64,000 nucleotides of DNA from Begonia masoniana. Lineage: Eukaryota; Streptophyta; Magnoliopsida; Cucurbitales; Begoniaceae. Below are positions 38,301 through 48,667 of this stretch, piece after piece (position 1 is the first letter of the stretch; each line of letters begins with the position of its first letter). The notes beneath the pieces are model-generated. The model searched no databases. It saw only the letters and a list, made by a program, of their open reading frames with translations, and had not been told where the DNA came from. Position numbers and translations under genes: made by a program. Location: contig CM039502.1 of assembly GCA_022432975.1 (NCBI GenBank), forward strand, positions 71,632,573-71,696,572, written 5' to 3'.

Positions 38301-39920
38301 ATGCTTGACAACCATGTCGCAGGTACCACTGATTCTTCCCAGGAGAGCTGTCCACCTTCAAAAACAGGGATCCAGTAGGCTTCTTAGTACCCAAATCTTT
38401 TGGGTCCTAGTGTTGTCCTTGGTTTCCTTTTGGAACCCACTGAATTTGCTAACCTTGTTTCATATGTTTGTTTTGAAGGACATACAAAAGATTTAGTCCC
38501 CTACTTCATTACAGATATTTCGAGTAGTTGGTTTACAAAGGAATTCTTAACAACGTTCTCTTATTGAACGTGTCCATAGCCTAACCTGCTTTATCAGGAG
38601 TAGCCTCTATGATTTCCTAGTAGCAGTGTTAATTTCGTGCTACATTGAAACCAAAAACACGTTTATTCAAGGATCTTGTTTTCTTTCGTTCAGAAATTTC
38701 CTTTTCATGCCGGTTTACTTCTTTAGTATGCTTCTCAATTATACTTTTGCATTTTGCCTTTTTCAGAGTATTACTTTGATCTTTTATCATGCTAAATTGT
38801 TTGTACCAGATCATAAATAGCATCAATCATATCCCCATCTTCATCATTCACTATCACTTAAGGAAATGCTAACTCTCCTTTCGCGTGTGCCATCAACCAA
38901 AGGTTGGCAACTTCCTCATCTTCTGAAGAATATGTGTCATCTTCACTTTCATCCCAAGTTAGCTTCATTGGCCTCTTCGTGAATTTGTCTTGCTGGATAC
39001 GTCTTTGCTGTGGGAACAAGTCTGGCACTTCATATGACCAGCTTTCCACATCCGAGCAGCAGGTGATTTCCTTCTCCTTGTTAGATTCTCACTTTGGAAA
39101 TCTTCTACCTTGCATTCTTTCTTTTTCTTCTTTTGAGGAATTTGCTGAACCTCCTTGTATGAGGTCTATATCCTCATCATCCTCTTGAAAATGCTTCCTT
39201 CAGATTCCTCATTTTGCTTGAAAGGACTTTGAGGCTAGTCCTTTTTCTGAGATCTCCTTTTCCCGTTTCCTTGATATCCTCCTTGTCATTTGCCCGCTGT
39301 GTATCTTGGTCATGAGAGAGCCAAGGCGTTCCTCAAGTTTTAGAATCGTTTATATCTTTGCTTCCTTATGGCCCACCTTTTTGCTGCCGCTCTTGAAGAC
39401 TCTAAGATCTTTCTTTGACCTGTTCTTCACAAGAATAGGATTTACCAAAGCTTTTAAGCCATGTAATGTTATAACACCTTGTAAACATATAAGATATAGA
39501 TTCCTCTCGGTCATAGGAAAATACCTCTCTTCCATGTACAAGCATATTAATTTACTTCTTTTACTTGGTTTGTTCCCTCAGAGTAACCTCTAATAAGTGC
39601 CAAATTTCTTGAGCATTCACACCCTTTGTACCCCTATTAAATTCATCTTCTATTAAGGCACACTACAGGTGTTTATTATCGCTTAAGCATAGGCGTAGAT
39701 TTCCTCTTATCTGACTCAGTTAGATCATGGAGTCTTGGGACACTTTGGCCATCTACAGTTTCATGGCTTTGTGGACCATATTCTATAGTTTTTCCATAGC
39801 TCATAGGCCATGGCTTGAATTATTTTTCATTCTTTTGTCTTTCCAGAAACATAATCACTCCCATCAAAGAAGGAGCCTATTTGTAGCTTGACCTTCTCCG
39901 TGTTGAATTATGTTGAATGC
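35330..39920 (-). pseudogene. gag-pol: Copia B gag-pol, heavily broken
   Basis: Compared by eye with copia C, the RNase H end lies near 35340-36040, RT near 36050-36900, integrase near 37150-38000, protease and pre-integrase near 37900-38400, and gag with the acidic SEDDTYSSEDEEVANL segment near 38880-38990 to the gag start near 39919. Frames rarely exceed 70 codons because of scattered indels. Some of these may be assembly errors rather than real decay. Confidence 0.75.
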
Positions 39921-39990
39921 CATAGCCGGTAATATCTATCAAACAGTGATTAAATCAGCTTAGACAATGATAACCTTGCGCTATACCAAT

Positions 39991-41388
39991 TGTAGATCGG
40001 TATTTGTCTAAGAGTGGGGTGAAATTAGACTTTTAAAACTACTGTAGTAATTGTATAATATTCTCTCGATTGGCTAATGCCTAACATCAGTCAAACAATA
40101 AAGGTAAAGACAAAAGATAAATTGGAACGCGGTTTACGTGGTTTCGGCTCAACCCAGCCCGCCCCGCTTCAGGTCACCCCCTTTAAGATCCTTAACCTGC
40201 TCCTCAGAACAACCAGATCGGAATTTGCGTGCTGCCGATCAACTGCCTTTAACCTTCGGATTAACTTTCACGGGCGATAATCCACACCTTTAACAGATAT
40301 TTGAGTTTGTAAAAATAAAGTACAGACTACACTCTCACGGATCTTAATCTCAAGTTTAATAGAGATAGGTAGACAAAATCAGTTACAAGTATGAATGAGT
40401 TCGCAGATTAGGCTAATGATTCAATTGGCAAAAGTTGTTACTACTTGTCCGTGCGCTGAGCTCTGCTTAAATACTCATATCCTTTTTGCTTTCACAATTG
40501 AATGCCTCTACTAGAAATGGGATAAAGTTACCGTTGGATCATCCGTACTGAAACGCGATGTCCGTTGCATTAGTGTCGCTGTCGTCGTCCGCCAGGAGCT
40601 CTTGGAGTTAATGTTGAAAACGACGTCACTGTAGCTTCCGCGCGAATTTGCAATTCTGGCGGAAGACTAAATCTTTTTTGTTATTCGTGAAAACCGCCAT
40701 CGGAAGATGCAACATAATCTCTTGAACCGCATCGGTAAAAGCGTTAACCACTTGAAACCGGCATCATTAATAAATTGTAAAACCTGTCGGATATTAATCG
40801 TAGATGTCTTCGCCTTTGGCCGTTTAGTGACCGTGCGAATTTAGTTCTGCTTTTTACCTCACCGTCTTTGTCGTTTTACTATCGGTTGAAGCTTCGTTTT
40901 CTTATATATACCGCCATGTCGCCCTATGGCTGGAAGAGTAATTCCATTTCCTCATAACCGCCTTGTCGTTTTAAGGCGAGCGGTGGAGTACTTTGCTTTG
41001 CTTATCCGCCTTGTCGTTTAGTGACTCGGTAGACTTAAGACAAGAAACACACTCCGCTCTTGTCGTTTGTGACCGGTTTTTTTGTTTTAACTTAATAAAA
41101 TAACACGACTCCACCGGCTCTTGGTCGTTTAGGTGACCGGTAGACTTGACAAAAACACACTCCGCTCTGGTCTTTAGGCAACGTAGACGAATCACTTTGT
41201 TAAACACGGTTCACTCTGGCACACTTAAAACTAAGCATTTATACTAAAATAACCCTTCTTAAAGGGTACTTCCAACAATTAAAAGCATAATTCAAATTCC
41301 TCATTTAAATAAGCATAATCAAATTACATTAGCATATAAACACATCATCAAAAACAAATTTAGACTTAAAACATCATTTAGTCAACCA
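39991..41388 (-). mobile_element. Copia B 5' LTR
   Basis: TGTAGATCGG at 39991 follows an eroded primer-site complement (CTATACCAAT) and the LTR ends at 41388 before CGTAC. It carries the same 'gtcgtttagtgaccgg' sub-repeats near 40810-41200. Confidence 0.85.
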
Positions 41389-43270
41389 CGTACAACTATC
41401 TCACAACCCTCACAGGCCCCCCACTACTAACGACTTGACACCACAACCTCACCGCTCACTGCCTACTACAACCTCCCAAACCCTCTCAAGCTCACCATCT
41501 CCCTACAAAACCCTCACAAAGTCACTGCTTACACAACCCATCCCACAACCCTCGACAAAGCTCTCCTCTACGTGACAACCGTCCCACAACCCCACAATCT
41601 CACTATCTACAATACAATCTCCCCACAACTCTCACAAGGCTCCTACCTAATCCCACAACCCTCACAAATCTACTACCTACATACACGTCCCACAACCCTC
41701 ACACGGAGGCTTCACTACCCACTCTCTCCACACCCTCACAAAAGCTCACTACCTACATACAACCGTCTCACAACCCTCACAGGCCTCTACCGCTACTCCC
41801 CACACCTTCACAAGCTCCTACCTACATACAACCGTCTCCAAGTACCTCACAAGCTCGCTACCTACTACCACACTCTAACAACGCTCACTACCTACTTCCA
41901 CATACCAACCTCTCACAAACTTTCACAAGGCTCACTACTACTGCCCACAACTCTAACAAAGCTCACTCCTACTTCCACAACCTCATAAAGCGCACTCCCT
42001 ACAGACTTACCAACTACCGACGAAAACTTCCCATCACATAGTATCTACACTTAAACCCTGGTTTACCCCCGCCGGCCCGAGTCCACTTCTCACGTCGAAA
42101 GTCGTGGATCCACCTCACCTCCCGTCCCGTCCCACGCGGAATGCAGGAAGCACATCACCTCCGACCCGAAGTCTCCACTCCGAATGCGCGAGCACATCAC
42201 CTCCGTCCCGAAGTCCCACTCGGAATTCGCGGAGCACCTATACCAAATCTGCCCGAGTCTTCACTCGTAATTCGCGGACCACATCACCTCTGGCCCGAGT
42301 CCCACTCCGTAATTCCGCGGAGCACCTTACCTCCGGCCGATCCCCACTCAGATTCGCCGCATACCCCTTACCTCCGGCCCAGTCTCACTCGGAATTCACG
42401 AGCACCTCACCTCCGGCCCTAGTTCCACGCGAATTTCAGCGTAGCACCCTCTCTCTGGCCCAGATTCCCACTCGGATTCGCGGAGCACCTCACATACAAC
42501 TATCAAAACGTTTTTACGACTCACACCTGCATCCATGCCCAACTAACGATGACTTCCCATCTACCTCACTTCACACACGTACCTATGGCCACCACACACA
42601 CACATCGCATACATACCACTCCACGGCCTACACACGACATCACACAAGCAACAACTGTGGCGTAGGCCCTTCTTGGGCGACTCTCAAACATTCCAACCAC
42701 ACACTACTTACCTGTCGTCCAGCCCGCTGAGAACGGCGGTTACCTGCCACCTACGGCTTTACCTACAACCAAATATTCACCTTTATTCCTCAAGCATACA
42801 TTCACCTATTTACCTCAAACTACTATCTCTACATAGAGTCAACTAAACCTAATTAAACGGTCACTAAATTTGGGTTCCGTTAAAACCGACCCAAAAATTC
42901 CAACGTGACATAACTCTTTTAACATTTGCGTCGATATCGTAAACGAACAATTTTAACGTCCACATACTCCTCGACTAGTCTATTTTAACGTGCCAAAGAA
43001 TCTATTAAAACCCACCGGAGCTAGTTCAAAATGCAAAAACCCGAACTATCCCTTAACCCGAAATTTTCCCTTTTCTAATTTTTTTCATCATTCTCATCCA
43101 ATAAGCCTTACCAATCTATCCCCCCTCATACCTAATTAACGTAAACTACCAAAATTCAGAGGCTACACACAGAAAACCAGAAATGCCCAATCGGGCTTAC
43201 TGACTTTCGCCCAAATTGGGGCTCCTCACCCAGGCAACTAAAGCCGGCCTAATGTTCGGCAATCCCCTAG
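41389..43270 (-). mobile_element. LTR E, middle part with two minisatellites
   Basis: After the CGTAC duplication comes a C/A-rich array (to about 42000) of 'ctcactacctac', 'acaaccgtctcacaaccctc' and 'acaagg' units, about 30-40 bases each. Then follows the GC-rich 41-base array and a unique stretch ending 'cggcaatcccctag' at 43270. The unique stretch from about 42430 is repeated exactly at 45594-46434. Long T/P/S-rich frames here (41572-41988, 42104-42730) are composition effects. Confidence 0.7.
42090..42490. repeat. 41-bp GC-rich minisatellite, first array
   Basis: About ten imperfect units of CTCCGGCCCGAGTCCCACTC + GGAATTCGCGGAGCACCTCAC. Each unit carries an EcoRI-like GAATTC and a CGCGG core. 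Frequent small indels separate the units. Confidence 0.85.
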
Positions 43271-46200
43271 AAGATCCTTACCCTTCCCTCGGAACAACAA
43301 GATCGAATTTTCGTGCTCCGTCAAGCTGCCTTTACACTTCCAGGATATAACTTCACCGGGCGTACTCCCAAAGCCCTTACAGATAATTTGAGTTTTGTAA
43401 AAGAAAGAATACATACTACCCTTCACAGGATCTAAATCTCAAGTTTGAATGAGGATTGACAAATCAGTACAGAGTATGAATGAATTCGAGATTAGGCAAG
43501 GGTTCAAATTGGCAAAAGTTGTTACTTCGTCGCTCTGAGCTCTGCTTAAATACTCAATGTAATCCTTTTTGCTTCACCTAATTGAAGGCTTCTACTAGAA
43601 ATGGATAAAAGTTACCGTTGGGAAGCATCCGTACTGAAAAGCAGATGTCCGTTTTGCATTTTAGGGCGCTGTTCGTCGCGCCATTAAAGCTGCTGAGTAT
43701 GTTGAAAACTACGTCACTTGTAGTTTCGCGGCTAATTTGATTCATGGCGGAAGACGAACTGTTTTGTATTCTTGAGCACCAAGCCATCTGGGGGAATATG
43801 CACATAAGAATCTGAACCGGCATCGGGTAAACAAGCGTTAAGCACTGAACCGCATCGGATAAAAATGTAAAACACTGTCGGATGATTTAAATTGTGATGT
43901 CTCCGCCTTTGTCGTTTAGTGACCCGGAAGTGGATTCCTGCTTTACTTACTCATCCGTTCCTTGTCGGTTAGCTATCGGTAAGACTTCTTTGCTTATCCG
44001 CCTTGTCGTCTAGTGGCTGGAAGAGTTCCATTACCCTCACCGCCTTTGCGTTAGGCGAGCGGTGGAGTACTTTTGTGCTTTGCTTATCCGCCTTGTCGAT
44101 TTAGTGACCGGTAGACTTAGAACAATAACCGACTCCCTCTTGTCGTTTAGTGACCGGTAATCTTAAACAATAAACCCGACTCCGCTCTTGTCGTTTAGTG
44201 CCGGTAGACTTAACAAAAACACACTCCGCTCTTGGCGTTTAGGTGACCGTAACAAAATTCACTTTGTAATGAACCTTTCAAAAGCTCTGGACACTTAAAA
44301 CATAAGTATTACATACTAATACCCTCGTAAGGGTATTTCCACCAGATTAAAAGCAAATTCATCAATTCTCATTTAATAGCATAATCAAATTACATTACCT
44401 ATCACCAATCCTCAAAACCAAATTTAGACTTAACATCATTTAAGTCACGCGTACAACTATCTCACACCCCTCACAAGGCCCACCACATACGTACGACTGT
44501 CCCCACCCTCCACCAGGCTCAACTCCTACATACCACCGTCCCACACCCTCTGCAAGGCCCCATCTACTCCTAAAACCCTCACAAGTTCACTGCTTTAAAC
44601 TACAGTAAATAAAAACGGAGAAAAAAAACACAAAATACATAAAAAACAAACAAAAAATAATAAAACAAACAAAAGGAACAATAACAAAAAAATATACAAA
44701 AACAAAATCATAAAAAATCTACAATAACATCCCACAACCTCACAAGTCTCGCCATCTACGTACACCGTCCCACCCCACAATGCCTCCTATCCTCCATCCA
44801 ATCGGTCCCACAACTCTCACAGGCTCACTACCTAATCCCCAACCCTCCACAAAGCTAGCTCCTACCTACATACAACCGTCTCACAACCCTCACAAGGCTC
44901 ACTACCTACTCACCACAACCATCACCAAGCCTCACTACCTACACACCGTCTCACAAGCCCTCCCAAGGCTCGCTCCTACTCCACAACCTTCCAAGCTCAC
45001 CCCTACATACCCGTCTCACAGTCTCACAGCGCTCGCTACCTACTCCCACAGCTCTAACAAACTCACTACCTATCTTCCACATCACCTGTCTCACATCTTT
45101 CACAAGGCTCACTACTACTCCGCACAACTTAACCAAAGCTCACACCTACTTCCACACCCTTCATAGCTCACTCCTACATACTGACCACTACCGACGACTT
45201 CCCATCACATACGTAGCTAACGACCCGTAACCTGGTTACCCCTCCGGCCCGAGTCTCACTTCAATTCGTGGATCCCTCACCTCCGGCCCGGTCCCACTCG
45301 GAATCGAGGCGCCCATCCGCTCCGACCGCCCCGAGTCTCACTCGTAATTCCGCGGAGCACTCACCTCCGGCCCGGGGCCCACTCGGAATTCGCGGAGACC
45401 TTACCTCTGGCCCTATATCTCACTCGGAATTCGCCGGAGCAACATCACCTCGGGCCCGAGTCCCACTCGGAATTCGCGACCCTTAACCTCCGCCCCGGTC
45501 CCACTCCAGAATTCGCGGAGCACCCTATCCCAATCCGGCCCGGGTCTCACCTCGGACTTCACGAGCACTCTCACCTCCGGCCCGAGTTCCACTCGAATTT
45601 CAGCGTAGCACCCTCTCTCTGGCCCAGATTCCCACTCGGATTCGCGGAGCACCTCACATACAACTATCAAAACGTTTTTACGACTCACACCTGCATCCAT
45701 GCCCAACTAACGATGACTTCCCATCTACCTCACTTCACACACGTACCTATGGCCACCACACACACACATCGCATACATACCACTCCACGGCCTACACACG
45801 ACATCACACAAGCAACAACTGTGGCGTAGGCCCTTCTTGGGCGACTCTCAAACATTCCAACCACACACTACTTACCTGTCGTCCAGCCCGCTGAGAACGG
45901 CGGTTACCTGCCACCTACGGCTTTACCTACAACCAAATATTCACCTTTATTCCTCAAGCATACATTCACCTATTTACCTCAAACTACTATCTCTACATAG
46001 AGTCAACTAAACCTAATTAAACGGTCACTAAATTTGGGTTCCGTTAAAACCGACCCAAAAATTCCAACGTGACATAACTCTTTTAACATTTGCGTCGATA
46101 TCGTAAACGAACAATTTTAACGTCCACATACTCCTCGACTAGTCTATTTTAACGTGCCAAAGAATCTATTAAAACCCACCGGAGCTAGTTCAAAATGCAA

Positions 46201-46434
46201 AAACCCGAACTATCCCTTAACCCGAAATTTTCCCTTTTCTAATTTTTTTCATCATTCTCATCCAATAAGCCTTACCAATCTATCCCCCCTCATACCTAAT
46301 TAACGTAAACTACCAAAATTCAGAGGCTACACACAGAAAACCAGAAATGCCCAATCGGGCTTACTGACTTTCGCCCAAATTGGGGCTCCTCACCCAGGCA
46401 ACTAAAGCCGGCCTAATGTTCGGCAATCCCCTAG
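43271..46434. repeat. Tandem copy of 40184-43270
   Basis: At 43271 the sequence jumps from LTR E into the middle of the copia B LTR ('aagatccttaccctt'), matching 40184. It then repeats: rest of the copia LTR to about 44450, C/A-rich array, 41-bp array, and the unique LTR E stretch. From about 45594 to 46434 it equals 42430-43270 at a constant offset of 3164 with no difference that I could see, while the earlier 2.3 kb differs by many indels. Confidence 0.85.
45245..45660. repeat. 41-bp GC-rich minisatellite, second array
   Basis: Same unit as at 42090-42490. The last units from about 45594 onward are identical to the last units of the first array. Confidence 0.85.
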
Positions 46435-47053
46435 CCAAGACCACCCAAAAACGTCCGGTGATCGGAGGGCTCGTCACCGTCGGCCACGACAGCACCGAAA
46501 ACACGGCAAGAATAGGCTTACCGTCGTTTTGCGCGAGACCTGGCCAGAAACCTCACTTCCACGCCTGTCTTCTGGCCTGAGAGCGCCGGAAACCGCCATT
46601 GGTTCTCCAGGCCGATCATCATTCCTCCCTCATCTCCGTCGCCCCTGTCCTCTCCGGCGTCGGCTCGACCACAGAATGGCGAATGCCATTCGTTGTTTTA
46701 TTTTATATAATAAGAATAATAATAATAATAATAATACTATAAAAATTAATAATTTACTATAAAACATATAATAACATCATTACCGTGTTGCCCCATCCCG
46801 TGTTTTCGAACCTTTCAAAGTGCTTAAATGCTCGTTCATCAATTATAACCCCGCGGTAATGGGCGGGGGAACCCAAACCTAAATTAAGAAATCATTTATT
46901 TCCCGATTTATTCACTTTTCTTTTAATTTTTAATTAAAACAATGTTTTATTAGCCTCACCACCTTATTCTTTATTTCTCTCTAAATTTCTTTCCTTTCTA
47001 ACTAGAAGATAAATGCCTAAATCCATACTTAAAATAAATATCTCGGTGTGACA
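46435..47053 (-). mobile_element. LTR E, right part (5' end of the LTR)
   Basis: On the minus strand the LTR starts TGTCACACCGAG at 47053. It contains a TAA/TTA microsatellite near 46710-46735 and a GC-rich leader-like segment (46440-46680). GATTT follows at 47054-47058. Together with the left and middle parts, and without copia B and the duplication, LTR E would be about 3.8 kb. Confidence 0.7.
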
Positions 47054-47056
47054 GAT

Positions 47057-48567
47057 TTGTAACCCCTGCCTTTTCCTAGTAATAATTCCCGAATATGTCA
47101 GCGGAATTCTCCGTATTAAGCAATGAGTGTTATTTAATAATATTGTCGATGTTTTAAACCGAACGGGTGATTCGTAGCCGATGCTTAAACTAATAATGGT
47201 TTTAGTTAAAAACCATGGGTCAAATTAGAGAATTAAGTTGGTGTAGAACATCAAAATGATGATTTGACACTTGGCAAACTTGTGGAAGAAGACAAGGCAT
47301 GTATCCCCTTTCTTCCTTCCTCCTACGTGAGACATTTCCCTCTCTGCTCTCTCTTTTTCCTCTCTGCTTCTCTCTTTCGATTGAAGAAAACCAACGCAAG
47401 GAGTTTTCTTCCTTCTTCTGATTTGCCTTCCCTGCTTTTTCGTCTAAGGGTAATCATCTTAGATAGAAAACGATTTTAGTTTTATTTATTTGCTAGTTTC
47501 GGGGTTTATGTTTAATGTGTCTGTTTTATTGCTGCTATAGGGTTTCGTGAACCACGGTGCGCGTGCGTCAAGCTTGCCGCATTCGGACCACAGGTAAGTT
47601 CATGGCATCTAAGTTGGCCCTTAGGCCCTACAACCGGAGGTACTAGGTCTGGTTCGGGTAGAAGTTTTAGGGTTATTTTTTAAGTTTAACGTGTTTCCGT
47701 ATATTCTGTTTCCTGTTGTATTCATTCTGTATCTGTGAATGTTAATTTAAGCATTTCACTTATTCGCATACACGTTTCCTGTAAAATCATTCAATTTTTC
47801 AGCAACCCCGTTTGGAGTAAGTAAGATAATCCGGTAAAGACAATTATGGTTAAGTGTGACGAGGACTCTGGCTCCTGTCAAGTTACGTTCCTTTATGTCC
47901 TGAAGTGCAGTACTCCTTTTTGCGCCGCTCCTCTTCGCCCATTTTATACCTTTTCCTGTCCAGTTGAAACGCATGTTAAGTAATGCTCATCATGTTCACG
48001 TATTTCAAATCCATTCTCACGCATTGCATTTCATGTTCTTATTGCGCTCTAGGCTCTCGTTGACTCCTGTTTAGGTATGGATGTTTCCAGATGAGGCGCT
48101 GATCCTCCAAAACTGACGAGTTTGGATTGGGGAGGAGCTCACGGGATGTGCTCAGCCAGACAATCCTTCTCCCTAGGTTTAAGTAATTTAAAGTAAAGTC
48201 TATGTCTGAACTCCTACTGAATTCTGTGTTTGGTTTTTAAACTATGTGTAGGATTCCTGTATTTTGGTTGTTTGAAACTCTGTAGGATTCTGTGGATATA
48301 GATACGTAAGTATCTTTGTTAAGCTTTCTCTTTTAAAACCTCTTATTCGACAGTTGAACTAGTTTTGAAGTATCTGAATTCTTTTTGGAATATTTCTGTT
48401 ACGTCTTTCATGAAAAAAAAAAAAATTTACCTAGTGAATATAGTAATTAAGTGTCACTTTTAATGTTACTGAATTATCTTATATGATTTGCAGGGGGGGA
48501 TTCGAGGATGAAAATTTTTGAGAAGAGAGGATGATCACGTTGAATCAAGGTGAAATGCCGAATTATA
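47057..48567 (+). mobile_element. LTR F (gypsy-type), runs into gap
   Basis: Begins TGTAACCCCTGCC, overlapping the GATTT duplication of LTR E, so LTR E inserted at its first bases. A CT-rich leader (47290-47410), AGGTAAGTT at 47592-47600 followed by TTGGCCCTTAGGCCCTACA, and a later 'ggaggagctcacgggatg' segment repeat the architecture of the solo LTR at 17249-20571 on the other strand. The end is not seen because of the gap; a CGATTCGTTACA at 48929 might be it. Confidence 0.55.
47592..47600 (+). other. 5' splice-donor-like site in LTR F
   Basis: CAGGTAAGTT, same position relative to leader and following motif as in the solo LTR. Confidence 0.45.
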
Positions 48568-48667
48568 NNNNNNNNNNNNNNNNNNNNNNNNNNNNNNNNN
48601 NNNNNNNNNNNNNNNNNNNNNNNNNNNNNNNNNNNNNNNNNNNNNNNNNNNNNNNNNNNNNNNNNNN
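48568..48667. other. Assembly gap (100 N)
   Basis: Exactly 100 N, the usual placeholder for a gap of unknown size. The sequence on the two sides should not be treated as contiguous. Confidence 0.99.

Larger units (their letters stand above)
30175..41388 (-). mobile_element. Copia B, SIRE-like element with CGTAC target duplication
   Basis: Both ends match: TGTAGATCGG at 30175, ...GTCAACCA at 41388, with CGTAC on both sides (30170-30174 and 41389-41393). Order on the minus strand: 5' LTR 39991-41388, eroded primer site near 39978-39990, gag, protease, integrase, RT and RNase H (about 39920 down to 35330), remnant of the extra ORF (about 34765-31960), polypurine tract at 31565, 3' LTR 30175-31564. 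It is the same layout as copia C, but every gene is broken by many small indels. Confidence 0.85.

Noticed and set aside
41572..42730. Plus-strand frames of 138 and 208 codons rich in P, S and R
   Set aside because: They cover two minisatellites of the LTR. The second array at 45245-45660 does not keep the same frame.
44595..44780. 61-codon minus frame with a hydrophobic run
   Set aside because: It is an AAAAAC-rich low-complexity stretch read backwards; it interrupts the C/A-rich array and has no relative at the equivalent place of the first unit.
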